Source: Rhizobium sp. NFR07 | GTDB taxonomy: Bacteria > Pseudomonadota > Alphaproteobacteria > Rhizobiales > Rhizobiaceae | Reading direction: 5' to 3' | Length of the DNA: 64,000 nt | Assembly: GCF_900111905.1 (NCBI RefSeq) | Contig: NZ_FOKM01000001.1 | Span: 558,001 to 622,000 of the forward strand | Part shown: one piece after another, positions 8,941-18,339 of the stretch | How positions within the stretch are numbered: the first letter of the stretch is position 1 | How the letters are laid out: each line of letters opens with the position of its first letter | The notes under the pieces: generated by a model | What the model saw: the letters and a program-made list of their open reading frames with translations, nothing else | What the model was told of the DNA's origin: nothing | The model's database searches: none | Position numbers and translations under genes: made by a program

Positions 8941-9037
8941 TCTTTCCCGTAGGCCGCAAGCCGCAAGCACGGCCACAGACGGGCGATCGGCTTGCGGATG
9001 TTGCAGTTCGGCAAGTCTTTTGCGCAGGGAAACTACC

Positions 9038-9943
9038 TCAGGCTGCCATCTGCCGACCGGTCTCGCCGCGCGCGAAAGGTGCGAAGGCGTGGCGGATGCG
9101 GATCACCGTCTCGGGTTCGGCAGGCACCAGCGGCAGGCGCACATCCGCCGGGCACTGATGAATGAAGGAAGCCGCCTCCTTGAGCGCGGCAACGTCATCC
9201 CGCCCCAAAGCCGCAACGGCGCCGGACACGGCCGCGCCGAAGGAACCGACGCTTTCAAAGCTGCCGCCCAGGCTCACCATGGTCTGGACCGGCGACGGGA
9301 TGACATTGGCGATGGGGGAGATCGCCCCATGGCCGCCAAGCGCAAGGAACTGCGGCAGACGGGCGTCGTCGCGCGTCAGGTGCTGGAAGCGGGTTTCGAG
9401 CGCGGATGACAGGCCGGCGAAATAGGCCAGGCGATCCGCTCCATGACAGACCCCGGCGATGGCATGGCGGTCGGAAAGCGCCTCCAGCAATGCCGGGCCG
9501 AAATCCTTCGCGGTGCGGCCCGGATCGTCGTCGATCAGGATCGGCAGGCCGACCGCGGCCGCCAGCTGGTGGAAATGGCCGACCACACCGGCAAGTGTCG
9601 GCTTGGAATAATAGGGAACCGTGACGAGCAGCGCATCGGCTCCGAGCGCTTCCGCGCGGCGGGACCGCTCGATCGTCGTCTTCGTACAATTCGTGCCGGT
9701 CGCGGCAATGACGCTGAGATGCGGCCGGGCACGGACGACACAGGCACGCAAAAGCGCGTCGCGCTCATCACCGGTCAGAACCTGCCCCTCACCGATCGCA
9801 TCACCGACGATGATGCCATCCATGCCTGCGATGATCTGCCTGTCGACGGCCGATGCCAATGCCTCGAGATCCAGGCCAGTTTCGGAAAACGGCGTCAGCA
9901 GCGGAGTAAAGGCCTGGCGGGCGGCGCGATGGAACGGTGTCAT
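9038..9943 (-). CDS. DHDPS/NAL-family protein lacking the Schiff-base lysine (possible pseudoenzyme)
   Basis: 301 aa from the ATG at 9943, which has AGGAG eight bases upstream; a start 15 codons earlier has no ribosome site. The length and spacing match the dihydrodipicolinate synthase/N-acetylneuraminate lyase family. LVTVPYYSKPT at 106-116 and the PGRT at 141-144 are family landmarks. The positions that normally form the active site differ. The segment equivalent to GIKE reads GVCHG (164-168), so the lysine is absent. The YNxPGRT tyrosine is Asp (IDDDPGRT), and the TTGE threonines are replaced (GDAIGEG). Known family chemistry through a lysine imine is therefore unlikely. It lies alone between the AraC gene and kup; its function is unknown. 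Confidence 0.8.
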   Translation of the reverse strand: MTPFHRAARQAFTPLLTPFSETGLDLEALASAVDRQIIAGMDGIIVGDAIGEGQVLTGDERDALLRACVVRARPHLSVIAATGTNCTKTTIERSRRAEALGADALLVTVPYYSKPTLAGVVGHFHQLAAAVGLPILIDDDPGRTAKDFGPALLEALSDRHAIAGVCHGADRLAYFAGLSSALETRFQHLTRDDARLPQFLALGGHGAISPIANVIPSPVQTMVSLGGSFESVGSFGAAVSGAVAALGRDDVAALKEAASFIHQCPADVRLPLVPAEPETVIRIRHAFAPFARGETGRQMAA

Positions 9944-10112
9944 GTCACTTGCTCCTGTTTGACATGCACAAGTTGATCCGTTCGGCATAGGAATTCGATG
10001 GGTGTGAGGAGACTATGACATCAAAGTCTTATAAGCATCCATTTGCCTTGGCCGCGGCAGTGCACCATATTGCGCGGCAACACACCGTCTTGGCCTTGCG
10101 CCTGGAGATCTT

Positions 10113-12026
10113 ATGACTGCTACGCATGCCGCCGCTCCGGATAGCCAATCGGAGACCCGCAAGTTCCTCGGATTGCTGATCGGATCGGTGGGGGTCGTAT
10201 ACGGCGACATCGGGACCAGTCCGCTTTATGCCTTTCGCGAATCCCTGCGACCCTTCGCCGCCAACGGCGTGCAGCCGGAACATGTTATCGGCCTGATCTC
10301 GCTGATGGTCTGGACGCTGACCATCATCGTCACCTTCAAATACGTGCTTTTCCTGTTGCGCGCCGACAATGACGGCGAAGGCGGGACGCTGTCGCTTCTG
10401 GCGCTCCTGATGAAAAAGACCGGCAGCTACATGCCGGTCTTGTTCTTTGCCGGCCTGATCGGCTCGGCGCTCTTCATCGGCGATGCGATGATCACGCCTG
10501 CGCTGTCGGTCATGTCGGCGCTCGAAGGCATGAAGCTGGTGACGCCCGCCTTCTCCGACTACGTCCTGCCGATCTCGGCCGCGATCATGGTCGGCCTGTT
10601 CATGGTGCAATCGAAGGGAACCGAGGCCGTTGCCAAATTCTTCGGCCCGATCACCGTCGTCTGGTTCCTGGCCATGGCCTGGGGCGGGCTCATCCATATC
10701 GGCGACGACTGGACGATTTTGGAAGCGCTCAATCCCGTCAACGCGCTCTGGTTCATCACCCATGCCGGCTGGGCCGGCCTGATCGTGCTCGGCGCCGTCT
10801 TCCTGACCGTGACAGGCGCGGAAGCGCTTTATGCCGACCTCGGCCATTTCGGCCGCAAGCCGATCAGCTGGGCCTGGTTTATTCTCGTGTTTCCGGCGCT
10901 GGCGCTCAACTATCTCGGCCAGGGCGCCCTGGTGCTGACCGACCCGTCGAAGATCGAAAACCCCTTCTATCTGCTCTATCCGGAATGGGCGCTCCTGCCC
11001 ATGGTGATCCTCGCGACCATGGCGACGATCATCGCCAGCCAGGCGGTCATCACCGGCGCCTTCTCGCTGGCGCGCCAGGCCGTCCATCTCGGCTTCCTGC
11101 CGCGTCTTGCGATCAAGTTCACCTCGGAGACGAATACCGGGCAGATCTACGTGCCGGCGGTCAACATGTTGCTCTTCCTTGGCGTCATCGTGCTGATCTT
11201 CGCCTTTGGCGATTCAGAATCGCTCGCCACCGCCTACGGCATCTCGGTTACCGGCGCGATGGTGGTGACGACGCTGATGTCGTTCCAGTTCCTGCGCGCC
11301 GTCTGGGGTTACAAGGCAATCACCGCCGCCATCCTTCTCGGACCGCTCTTCGTCATCGAGGCCGTGTTCCTTTCCGCGAACCTGCTCAAGATCCATGATG
11401 GCGGCTGGGTGCCGGTCATGCTGGCGCTGGTCATCATGCTGACCATGTGGACCTGGACCAAGGGATCGAAATATCTCAAGGAAAAGACGGCCAAGAACGA
11501 CATTCCGCTGGAGACGTTCATCACCTCGATCGAAAGCTCGATCGACCGAGAATCGAGCAGTGCCCCGGTGACCGTCCCGGGCACGGCGATCTTCCTCACC
11601 AGCGTTCCCGACCGCACCCCGGCCGTTCTTCTGCACAACCTCAAGCACAACCACGTCCTGCACGAGCAGAACGTCATCCTCACCATCTGGACGCAGGACA
11701 AGCCCTACGTGCCGCTCGAGGAGCGGGTCGAGATGACGAGGCTTTCGAAGCGCTTCATCCGCCTCGACATCACGTTCGGCTTCATGGACGACCCGAACGT
11801 GGCCAAGGCGCTGACCGTCTGCAAGAAGAAGGGTTTCAAGTTCGAGATCATGCAGACCTCGTTCTATCTCGGGCGGCGCAACCTGATCGAGACGCCGAAT
11901 ACCGGCCTGCCCCGCTGGCAGGAAAAGCTGTATATTGCGCTTGCCGATTTCGGCATTGATCCATCCGCCTATTTCAAGCTGCCGCCGAACCGCGTCGTCG
12001 AACTCGGCGAACAGGTGGCGATCTAG
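10113..12026 (+). CDS. kup: Kup-type low-affinity potassium uptake protein
   Basis: 637 aa, the usual Kup length. The N-terminal family signature [18 protein letters not shown] is at about residues 29-46, followed by about twelve membrane segments up to residue ~450 and a cytoplasmic C-terminal domain of about 180 residues. It imports K+ with protons across the inner membrane. GGAGA sits about eight bases before the ATG. The upstream 169 bp contain no convincing riboswitch. Eighteen bases separate its stop from corA, so the two cation transporters may be cotranscribed. Rhizobiaceae often carry several kup copies. Confidence 0.95.
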   Translation: MTATHAAAPDSQSETRKFLGLLIGSVGVVYGDIGTSPLYAFRESLRPFAANGVQPEHVIGLISLMVWTLTIIVTFKYVLFLLRADNDGEGGTLSLLALLMKKTGSYMPVLFFAGLIGSALFIGDAMITPALSVMSALEGMKLVTPAFSDYVLPISAAIMVGLFMVQSKGTEAVAKFFGPITVVWFLAMAWGGLIHIGDDWTILEALNPVNALWFITHAGWAGLIVLGAVFLTVTGAEALYADLGHFGRKPISWAWFILVFPALALNYLGQGALVLTDPSKIENPFYLLYPEWALLPMVILATMATIIASQAVITGAFSLARQAVHLGFLPRLAIKFTSETNTGQIYVPAVNMLLFLGVIVLIFAFGDSESLATAYGISVTGAMVVTTLMSFQFLRAVWGYKAITAAILLGPLFVIEAVFLSANLLKIHDGGWVPVMLALVIMLTMWTWTKGSKYLKEKTAKNDIPLETFITSIESSIDRESSSAPVTVPGTAIFLTSVPDRTPAVLLHNLKHNHVLHEQNVILTIWTQDKPYVPLEERVEMTRLSKRFIRLDITFGFMDDPNVAKALTVCKKKGFKFEIMQTSFYLGRRNLIETPNTGLPRWQEKLYIALADFGIDPSAYFKLPPNRVVELGEQVAI

Positions 12027-12044
12027 GATCGGAGACGAGACCCC

Positions 12045-13010
12045 ATGACCGTCATTGCTTCCTATGTTTACAGCAAGGGAAAGCGGGGGCGCGCGCTAGC
12101 GATCGAAGAGCAGTGTCCGGCGCTATCCGGCGACGAATTTGTCTGGATCGGCCTGCACGAGCCGACCGACGACCAGCTGAAGATCCTGGCAAAGACCTAT
12201 GGGCTGCATGAACTGGCGGTCGAGGATGCGCTGCATGCCCACCAGATCCCCAAGGTCGAGGTCTATGGCGAGCAGCTTTTCGTCGTGGCCAAGACCGCGC
12301 ATCTGGAAGGCGACAAGATCTGCTACGGAGAGACCGCGATCTTCGTCGGGCGCCACCACATCATCACGGTGCGCCATGGTTCGATGCGCACCCACAGCGG
12401 TGTCCGTTCGCAGCTCGAGGCCTCGCCTCGCCTTCTGGCGCAGGGGCCGGATTACGTTCTGCACGGCATTCTCGACTTTATCGTCGATGGCTATCTGCCG
12501 ACCGTCCAGACGATCGAGGACCGGGTTCTGGAAATGGAGCAGAAGATGCTCGCCAATTTCCTCGAACGCGACCAGATCCGCCGGCTTTTCCGCCTGCGGC
12601 GGCAGCTGATCCTCTTCGGCCGAATTCTCGGCCCCATGTCGGAACTTGTCGGCAAGCTGGTCAATCTCGACCTCCCCTGCATCGACAAGCATGCCAAACC
12701 CTATTTCCGCGATGTTTTCGATCACATTCGCAGGGTGGAAAGCATGGTCGGAGGGCTTCGCGAAGTCATGACCTCGGTCTTCGAAGCCTCCAACCTTCTT
12801 GAACAGCAGCGGCAGGGCGTCATGACCCGGCAGCTTGCTTCATGGGCGGCGATCCTTGCCGTGCCGACGGCGGTGGCCGGCATATACGGGATGAATTTCG
12901 AGCATATGCCGGAGCTCAAGACCGAGTACGGCTATTATGTCGTACTCGCTGTGATCGTCACGTTCTGCGGCATTCTCTACTATCGCTTCAAGAAGACCGG
13001 CTGGCTCTGA
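12045..13010 (+). CDS. corA: CorA-family magnesium/divalent cation transporter
   Basis: 321 aa. A long soluble N-terminal domain (about 1-255) is followed by two C-terminal membrane helices with the diagnostic YGMNFEHMPE motif between them (GMN near residue 285). The protein ends in the basic tail YRFKKTGWL. It forms a pentameric channel for Mg2+ (some members for Co2+/Ni2+ or efflux of divalent ions). It lies 18 bp after kup on the same strand and is probably in the same transcript. The chosen ATG has GGAGA about ten bases upstream. Confidence 0.93.
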   Translation: MTVIASYVYSKGKRGRALAIEEQCPALSGDEFVWIGLHEPTDDQLKILAKTYGLHELAVEDALHAHQIPKVEVYGEQLFVVAKTAHLEGDKICYGETAIFVGRHHIITVRHGSMRTHSGVRSQLEASPRLLAQGPDYVLHGILDFIVDGYLPTVQTIEDRVLEMEQKMLANFLERDQIRRLFRLRRQLILFGRILGPMSELVGKLVNLDLPCIDKHAKPYFRDVFDHIRRVESMVGGLREVMTSVFEASNLLEQQRQGVMTRQLASWAAILAVPTAVAGIYGMNFEHMPELKTEYGYYVVLAVIVTFCGILYYRFKKTGWL

Positions 13011-13021
13011 CGCTCTGATTT

Positions 13022-13060
13022 CACGCAAAAACGGTTTCCGGTTTTGCCGGAATTGCTCTA
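13022..13060. repeat. Possible rhizobial dispersed intergenic palindrome
   Basis: The segment after corA contains GCAAAA, CCGG, TTTTGC and an end GGAATTGCTCTA that resemble the short dispersed palindromes common between genes in Rhizobiales. Internal pairing (CCGG TTTTG CCGG) is visible. The right end overlaps the stop codon of the small minus-strand gene at 13058-13222. Only one copy is in the window, so the assignment rests on remembered resemblance. Confidence 0.35.
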
Positions 13061-13222
13061 GCCATGCAGCAGTTCGACTGCGCAGATGACCACCAGGACG
13101 GCGGTCATAAGCGCGAGGATCAGATTGGATCCGCACCATCTTTCAGGTGCGCCGCGCAACTTCCTGCCGTGCGGCTCGGATGCAAGATTGCCCTGTTTTC
13201 GAAGGGCCTGACGAATACTCAT
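13058..13222 (-). CDS. Small single-pass membrane protein, hypothetical (54 aa)
   Basis: An open frame of 54 codons starts at ATG 13222 with GGAG eight bases upstream and ends at TAG 13060-13058. The N-terminal half is basic and hydrophilic (RQALRKQ, GRKLRG). Residues 33-50 form one hydrophobic helix (NLILALMTAVLVVICAVE), and only four residues follow. I recognise no family. It lies 131 bp downstream of three other small genes on the same strand, two of which also have a C-terminal helix. A good ribosome site and a sensible topology support it, but the short length keeps confidence moderate. Confidence 0.5.
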   Translation of the reverse strand: MSIRQALRKQGNLASEPHGRKLRGAPERWCGSNLILALMTAVLVVICAVELLHG

Positions 13223-13353
13223 GATAGTGCTCCAACTCAGGACGATATCGTCCTTTGACCCTATATATGGGGTCGTTTCGCATAGGATTTCGAGGGCGAA
13301 GACCGCCCTGAGATATTAAGATTTCGTAGGGATTCTTGCCCGGAATGCCAGGC

Positions 13354-13521
13354 CTAGAGCCCGGCGAGAACGGTAAGCGCATAGGCTAGCGCGAGGACCG
13401 CCAGCAGCACGGCGGCCACGCCGAGAACGGCATCCGCCGCCCAAGAATGAGGGCGCCCGAGAAAGGGCGTCCTGCCGCGGGGATAGACATATCCCCTCAG
13501 GTACCGGATCGGGTGGGACAT
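13354..13521 (-). CDS. Small C-terminally anchored membrane protein, hypothetical (55 aa)
   Basis: 55 aa from ATG 13521, with GAGG eight bases upstream; the frame continues upstream but overlaps the preceding gene. Residues 1-29 are basic and aromatic (RYLRGYVYPRGRTPFLG), and the last ~25 residues form one membrane helix rich in Ala, Leu and Val ending in AGL. No family recognised. It starts 10 bp after the stop of the 92-aa gene on the same strand, so it is probably the third gene of a small-protein operon (14041 to 13354). The topology suggests a tail-anchored inner-membrane peptide. Confidence 0.55.
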   Translation of the reverse strand: MSHPIRYLRGYVYPRGRTPFLGRPHSWAADAVLGVAAVLLAVLALAYALTVLAGL

Positions 13522-13531
13522 GGCTTCAGCC

Positions 13532-13810
13532 TCACGCTCTTCCGGCGACCCTGCTGGTCGCGCTGAGCCTGCGGCCATCGAACACCTCGCCGAATTTTAC
13601 GACGACATGTTCCGGCAGGCACCAGACGGCGCCCGGCGTGTGATCGCTTTCGAACATGGCGAAATGGACGGCCGAGGCGCGATCGGTGAACAATCCGCCG
13701 ACCTTGCCGAGCGTGTCGGTGACGATCCAGCGGCCACTGACATCACGGCCCACGGTGAAGCGGATGCCCGTCGAGGGAGGTTCCCGATCCGTCATTGCAA
13801 ACTTGCCCAT
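13532..13810 (-). CDS. Conserved-looking soluble small protein, hypothetical (92 aa)
   Basis: 92 aa with AAGGAG eight bases before the ATG at 13810; the SD overlaps the stop of the preceding small gene, so the two are coupled. The sequence is balanced and soluble: FTVGRDVSGRWIVTDTLGKVGGLF near residues 18-41, then DRASAVHFAMFES and a segment with one Cys (VWCLPEHVVVKF). This resembles small rhizobial proteins that carry a predicted beta-hairpin fold, but I cannot name the family. No signal peptide or membrane helix. Codon use looks like that of real genes in this GC-rich region. Confidence 0.65.
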   Translation of the reverse strand: MGKFAMTDREPPSTGIRFTVGRDVSGRWIVTDTLGKVGGLFTDRASAVHFAMFESDHTPGAVWCLPEHVVVKFGEVFDGRRLSATSRVAGRA

Positions 13811-13822
13811 CGTGATCTCTCC

Positions 13823-14041
13823 TTAACCGACCATGATTGCCAGTGCGGCGACCGCCGCAAACGCGATGCCCATGACGGCCACGAGCCGGACGAACATGGC
13901 GAAGCCCTCGGCCGGGCGGTTCGCGCCCACGGGGTCTGTAGAATGATTGGATTTTGCATGACTGGGCTGGGCCAGGCGGCGACGCTGCGCGCTGGCTTCC
14001 GTGAGGTGCAGGAAGTACATGCCTCCCAAACGACCATACAT
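13823..14041 (-). CDS. Small C-terminally anchored membrane protein, hypothetical (72 aa)
   Basis: 72 aa from ATG 14041, chosen because AAGGAG lies seven bases upstream; a longer frame starting at 14131 lacks a ribosome site. The first ~45 residues are hydrophilic (RRRLAQPSHAK, STDPVGANRPAEGF). The last ~24 form a single hydrophobic helix (FVRLVAVMGIAFAAVAALAIMVG). It is first in a run of three closely spaced small genes and lies 86 bp downstream of dadA on the same strand. Between dadA and this gene is a GC-rich hairpin without a clear T-tract, so read-through from dadA is possible. Function unknown. Confidence 0.6.
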   Translation of the reverse strand: MYGRLGGMYFLHLTEASAQRRRLAQPSHAKSNHSTDPVGANRPAEGFAMFVRLVAVMGIAFAAVAALAIMVG

Positions 14042-14127
14042 GGTTCTACTCCTTCTGAAGGATGGCCTCGCCGTAGGGGCGAAGCCGGACATCAAACGAG
14101 ATGTCTGATCAGAAGGTAGCGGGAGGT

Positions 14128-15471
14128 TCATAGGCTTTCGATTGGACGGCGAAGCCTAAGAAATAGGGAAGTCATGTGGGTTCGGCGGGCGCTGCACCCG
14201 CCGAACGGTCGGCCACCGAGTTCAGGCGAGCGGGCGACGGCAAGATCCGTCGCGTCGATTTCCGGTCGCTTGCCGCCGACGACGTCGCTAATGACCCTGG
14301 CCGAGCCGCAACTCATCGTCCAGCCGAGCGTGCCGTGGCCGGTATTGAGGAAGAGACCACCGACATTGGTGGCGCCGATCACCGGCGTGCCGTCCGGCGT
14401 CATTGGCCGCAGGCCGGACCAGAAATTCGCCTTGGCTACATCGCCGCCCGGGAAGAGATCGGTGACCGAATGCTCCAGCGTGGCGCGGCGCTTCTGGCCG
14501 AGATCGTTGGTATAGCCGGAGATTTCCGCCATGCCACCGACCCGGATGCGGTCGCCGAGGCGGGTGATGGCGATCTTGTAGGTCTCGTCCATGACGGTCG
14601 ATTCCGGCGCGCGCGAAGCATCGGTGATCGGGATCGTCAGAGAATAACCCTTGACCGGATAGACCGGCAGGGAAATGCCGAGCGGCTTCAGAAGCAGCGG
14701 CGAATAGCTGCCGAGCGCGACCACGACCGCATCGGCGCGAAGGCTCTCGCGGTCGGTGACGACACCGCGGACTTTGCCCGCCTGGACATCAAGCGCCTTG
14801 ATATGGGTGCCGTAGGAGAAGGTGACGCCCAGCTCCTTCGCCTTCAGCGCCAGCGCATTGGTGAACTTGAAGCAGTCGCCCGTTTCATCCTTCGGCGTCA
14901 GCAGCCCGCCGACGATCTTTTCTCGCACATGCTTCAGCGCCGGCTCGACGCGGATGCAGCCTTCCGGATCGAGCACTTCATAAGGAATGCCGTCCGCCGC
15001 CAGCGCCTTGACGTCCTTGGCCGAGGCTTCGAGCTGCTGCTGCGTGCGGAAGAGCTGCAGCGTGCCCTGCATCCGCTCGTCATAGGCTATACCGGTTTCC
15101 TGGCGGAGTTCGGCCAGCGCGATACGGCTGTAATCGGCGAGACGCAGCATGCGGCTCTTGTTGATCGCATAGCGTTCCGACGTGCAGTTGGAGAGCATCT
15201 TGACCATCCAGGAGAGCATCGCCGCATCCAGCTTCGGGCGCAGGATCAGCGGCGCGTGCTCCATGAAGATCCATTTGAGCGCCTTCATCGGGATGCCGGG
15301 GGCGGCCCAGGGCGAGCAGTAGCCGAAGGAGACCTCGCCGGCGTTGGCGAAGCTCGTCTCCAGCGCCGGGCCGGCCTGGCGGTCGATGACCGTCACCTCA
15401 TGGCCGGCCTTGGCCAGCTGGTAGGCCGTGGTGACGCCGATGACGCCGGCTCCCAATACGATGACTTTCAT
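14128..15471 (-). CDS. dadA: D-amino acid dehydrogenase (DadA), small subunit
   Basis: 447 aa flavoprotein. An N-terminal FAD-binding Rossmann motif [17 protein letters not shown] is at residues 7-23 with an acidic residue after the next strand (VID). A C-terminal [20 protein letters not shown] region closes the FAD site. DadA oxidises D-alanine to pyruvate and ammonia, passing electrons to the respiratory chain. It lies 28 bp downstream of alanine racemase, the partner that makes D-Ala from L-Ala. The last ~30 residues (from about [11 protein letters not shown], Arg-rich) do not look like the usual ending and another frame offers a shorter tail, so a late frameshift is possible. Otherwise the family length is 416-435. 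Confidence 0.9.
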   Translation of the reverse strand: MKVIVLGAGVIGVTTAYQLAKAGHEVTVIDRQAGPALETSFANAGEVSFGYCSPWAAPGIPMKALKWIFMEHAPLILRPKLDAAMLSWMVKMLSNCTSERYAINKSRMLRLADYSRIALAELRQETGIAYDERMQGTLQLFRTQQQLEASAKDVKALAADGIPYEVLDPEGCIRVEPALKHVREKIVGGLLTPKDETGDCFKFTNALALKAKELGVTFSYGTHIKALDVQAGKVRGVVTDRESLRADAVVVALGSYSPLLLKPLGISLPVYPVKGYSLTIPITDASRAPESTVMDETYKIAITRLGDRIRVGGMAEISGYTNDLGQKRRATLEHSVTDLFPGGDVAKANFWSGLRPMTPDGTPVIGATNVGGLFLNTGHGTLGWTMSCGSARVISDVVGGKRPEIDATDLAVARSPELGGRPFGGCSARRTHMTSLFLRLRRPIESL

Positions 15472-15499
15472 GATGTTCCCGCTTCTTTTGTTCTGCTGA

Positions 15500-16630
15500 T
15501 CATAGATATTGACGATGGTAACGCCAGCCGAGGCTGGTCAGGATCTCATAGGCGATCGTGCCTGCGTCAGCCGCCAGATCCTCGATCGACTGATGCGGGC
15601 CGATGACTTCGACGAGGCTGCCGAGCGACAACGTGCCTTCCGGCAGCGCGCTGACATCCACCGTCATGCTGTCCATCGAAACGCGGCCGACGATCGGCAG
15701 GCGGAAATCGCCGAAATAGACGGCGCCGCGATCACCGAGGCAGCGTGGGAGGCCGTCGGCATAACCGGCGGCGAGCGTTGCAAGCCGCATCTCCTTCGTC
15801 GCGATATAGGCGCCGCCGTAACCGATCCTGGAGCCTGCCGGAACCGTGCGGGTCTGGGCGACCGCAACCTTGAGCTCGACCACCGGCTCCATCGGATTTT
15901 CCGGCAGCCCTGTCGGATTGCCGCCATAGAGTGCGATGCCGGGCCTAGCCAGCGCAGAGTGATAGCCCGTCCCGAGAAAGACACCGCCCGAATTGGCGAA
16001 GCAAGGCAGAAACTCGGAAAATTTCTCGCTGAGCGCCGCAAAGGCTGCCAGCTGGTCGGCATTCTGCACGCTCTCCGGCTCGTCGGCCGATGCCAGATGG
16101 CTCATGACGAAACGGATATCGACGGCAGCTGAATACCGGTCGAGATCGGCCGCGATACGGTCGGCTTCTCCAGTCGTCAGACCGAAGCGCGACATGCCGG
16201 TATCGAACTGCAGGACGCAGGGCAGTCGGCGCCCCTGATCCAGCGCCACCGCCGTCCAGCGGTCCAGCTGTTCGAGACAGTTGATGATGGGGATGATGCC
16301 GGCGGCCGCGCATTCGAGTTCGCTGCCCGGCTGCAGGCCGTTCAGCACATAGAGACGGGCGTCATCGGCCAAGGCCGGGCGCAGGCGGATGGCCTCACCG
16401 AACTGGGCGACGAAGAAGTCGCGACAGCCTGCGCCGTAAAGCGTGCTGGAGACCGGCTCGGCGCCGAGCCCATAGGCATCTGCCTTGACGACGGCGGCAG
16501 TTCTTGCCGGCGCCAGCATGTCGGCGAGCTTCTGATAATTGCGGCGAATGGCCGACAGATTGATCGTCAGATAGCCCGATGCGCCAAGCGCCAGCGGAGC
16601 ACCCCTGCCCTTGAACAGATCCGCATTCAT
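15500..16630 (-). CDS. alr: Alanine racemase, probably the catabolic (DadX-type) enzyme
   Basis: 376 aa. The PLP lysine is K49 in [10 protein letters not shown], and the fold type III barrel includes [11 protein letters not shown] and the later [11 protein letters not shown] segment with the catalytic tyrosine region. It interconverts L- and D-alanine. The operon with dadA (28-bp gap) and the divergent Lrp-type regulator indicates a role in using L-alanine as carbon and nitrogen source rather than only in wall synthesis. The order racemase then dehydrogenase is reversed relative to the E. coli dadAX operon. GGAG lies upstream of the ATG. Confidence 0.93.
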   Translation of the reverse strand: MNADLFKGRGAPLALGASGYLTINLSAIRRNYQKLADMLAPARTAAVVKADAYGLGAEPVSSTLYGAGCRDFFVAQFGEAIRLRPALADDARLYVLNGLQPGSELECAAAGIIPIINCLEQLDRWTAVALDQGRRLPCVLQFDTGMSRFGLTTGEADRIAADLDRYSAAVDIRFVMSHLASADEPESVQNADQLAAFAALSEKFSEFLPCFANSGGVFLGTGYHSALARPGIALYGGNPTGLPENPMEPVVELKVAVAQTRTVPAGSRIGYGGAYIATKEMRLATLAAGYADGLPRCLGDRGAVYFGDFRLPIVGRVSMDSMTVDVSALPEGTLSLGSLVEVIGPHQSIEDLAADAGTIAYEILTSLGWRYHRQYL

Positions 16631-16683
16631 AACGATCCCCTTTTTTTGGAGAACGGTATTGAAATTATCTCAGAATTTCCTGC

Positions 16684-16717
16684 CGATCATTGATCGTTTA
16701 TGCGACAGGATTACAAT
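16684..16717 (+). promoter_or_regulatory. Lrp-gene promoter with overlapping palindrome in the alr/lrp divergent region
   Basis: TTGATC at 16690-16695 and TACAAT at 16712-16717 are 16 bp apart and could be the -35 and -10 for the regulator gene. The 13-bp palindrome CGATCA-T-TGATCG (16684-16696) overlaps the -35. The 123-bp intergenic segment is AT-rich, as is usual for Lrp targets. The palindrome would suit autoregulation and control of the divergent alr-dadA operon. Confidence 0.45.
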
Positions 16718-16753
16718 CATCACAACATTGTTCGAAAATTTGGAATTTTCTCC

Positions 16754-17209
16754 ATGCTAGCTCTGGATGCAATCGATCGCAACCTCCTCAGGCTTCTGAG
16801 ACTCAATGCGCGGGCGACAAATGCCGCGCTCGCGGCCGAGGTCGGGCTGTCGCCTTCAGCTTGCCTCAGGCGCATCAAGCTGATGGAGGATGCGGGCGTC
16901 ATCCGTGGCTATACGGCCATCGTCGACAATGGCGAAGGGCAGAACACGATCGCAGTCATCATCAACATCACGCTGGAACGACAGACGGAGGATTACCTCA
17001 ACCGCTTCGAGGCAGCAGTCCGCCGTTACCCTGAAATTCGCGAATGTTTCCTGATGACAGGAGGCTCGGACTACCTGTTGCGCGTCGAGGTGGCCAATGC
17101 CGGCGAGTTCGAGCGCATCCACAAGACCATCCTCTCCGCCCTGCCTGGCGTGCTGCGCATCCATTCCAGCTTTTCCATCCGCAACGTGCTGGTCACGCGC
17201 TTGAAATAA
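16754..17209 (+). CDS. Lrp/AsnC-family regulator, probably of alr-dadA (DadR-like)
   Basis: 151 aa from ATG 16754; GGAA lies eight bases upstream and the product then starts like other Lrp proteins (MLALDAIDRNLLRLL). The N-terminal helix-turn-helix spans about residues 8-55 (TNAALAAEVGLSPSACLRRIKLME), and the rest is the RAM ligand-binding domain (IREC FLMTGGSDYLLRVE). These proteins form octamers that respond to amino acids. Divergence from the alanine racemase operon strongly suggests that it activates that operon in response to L-alanine. The gene is followed after 88 bp by the pyrroline-2-carboxylate reductase gene, which may be transcribed separately. Confidence 0.9.
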   Translation: MLALDAIDRNLLRLLRLNARATNAALAAEVGLSPSACLRRIKLMEDAGVIRGYTAIVDNGEGQNTIAVIINITLERQTEDYLNRFEAAVRRYPEIRECFLMTGGSDYLLRVEVANAGEFERIHKTILSALPGVLRIHSSFSIRNVLVTRLK

Positions 17210-17297
17210 CGCGCAAACCGGTTGAAAGCAGCCCGTTAGCGGATATGGTCGGTGTGGCACGAAGTGGCCCGCATTCGCCCAAAAACCTGGAGTCCGC

Positions 17298-18314
17298 ATG
17301 ACCCTCGACACCGCTCGCCTGTCCTATTCAGACCTCGTCGCCCTGCTCGAACGCATCTTCACCAGGAACGGCGTGTCGGACCATAATGCGAAAATCCTGG
17401 CGGAGAATTGCGCGAGCTGCGAACGCGACGGATCGCTGAGCCACGGCATCTTTCGCATGGCGGGCTATGTGTCTTCGCTGAATAGCGGCTGGGTCGACGG
17501 CAAGGCAATTCCCGAGGTCGAGGATGTCGGACCGGCCTTCGTTCGCGTCGATGCCAAGGGGGGCTTCACGCAGCCGGCGATGCTGGCCGCGCGGCCGCTG
17601 CTGATCGAGAAGGTGAGAGAGAACGGCGTCGCCGTGCTGGCCATCCGCCGTTCCCACCATTTCAGCGCGCTCTGGCCGGATGTCGAGCCGTTTGCGGAAG
17701 AAGGTCTTGTTGCGCTGAGCGTCGTCAACAGCATGGCTTGCGTCGTGCCCCACGGCGGCAAGAAGGCGGTATTCGGCACCAATCCGGTCGCCTTTGCCTC
17801 GCCGCGCGCGGGTGCTGCCCCCTTCGTCTTCGACCAGGCGTCTTCCGCCATCGCCCATGGCGACGTGCAGATCGCGGCACGTGCTGGCCATGATCTGAAG
17901 CCCGGCATGGGCGTCGACCGCGATGGCCAGCCGACCAATGACCCGAAGGAAATTCTGGGTGGCGGCGCGCTTCTGCCCTTCGGCGGCCACAAGGGCAATT
18001 CGATCGCGCTGATGGTGGAGATACTCAGTGCGGCGCTGACCGGCGGCTATTTCTCCGGCGAGTTCGACTGGAGCGGCCACAAAGGCGCGCAGACGCCGTT
18101 TACCGGCCAGTTCTTCATCCTCATCGATCCGGCGCGCGGAGGAAACGACGTGTTTGCCGAACGCGTCGCCGGCATTTGCGATCTGGTGCTGGAAGCCGGC
18201 CAGGAACGCCTGCCCGGCGACCGTCGCCATGTGACCCGCGCCAAGGCGGAAAAGGACGGCATTCCGCTCTCGGCGGAAAACTACGACAAGCTGAAGGCGC
18301 TGGCCGAAGCCTGA
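17298..18314 (+). CDS. Ldh2-family reductase, likely delta1-pyrroline-2-carboxylate/piperideine-2-carboxylate reductase
   Basis: 338 aa, a member of the malate/lactate dehydrogenase-2 family, which uses NAD(P)H with a non-Rossmann fold. Family signatures include [11 protein letters not shown] near residue 50, [12 protein letters not shown] near 157 and [18 protein letters not shown] near 225. Members next to proline-racemase-family genes reduce delta1-pyrroline-2-carboxylate to L-proline, the last step of trans-3-hydroxyproline or D-proline use. Ureidoglycolate or sulfolactate dehydrogenases share the fold and are less likely here. GGAG lies seven bases before the ATG. The next gene starts 25 bp downstream on the same strand. 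Confidence 0.85.
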   Translation: MTLDTARLSYSDLVALLERIFTRNGVSDHNAKILAENCASCERDGSLSHGIFRMAGYVSSLNSGWVDGKAIPEVEDVGPAFVRVDAKGGFTQPAMLAARPLLIEKVRENGVAVLAIRRSHHFSALWPDVEPFAEEGLVALSVVNSMACVVPHGGKKAVFGTNPVAFASPRAGAAPFVFDQASSAIAHGDVQIAARAGHDLKPGMGVDRDGQPTNDPKEILGGGALLPFGGHKGNSIALMVEILSAALTGGYFSGEFDWSGHKGAQTPFTGQFFILIDPARGGNDVFAERVAGICDLVLEAGQERLPGDRRHVTRAKAEKDGIPLSAENYDKLKALAEA

Positions 18315-18339
18315 TCGATCGATTTCGGGAGAAGCCGTG

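Noticed and set aside
13143..13382. A 79-codon minus-strand frame across the small-gene gap
   Set aside because: It overlaps two better supported small genes in other frames and lacks a ribosome site.
14176..15606. A 476-codon plus-strand frame opposite dadA
   Set aside because: Antisense to a clear DadA, low-complexity Arg/Asp/His composition, no ribosome site or domain.
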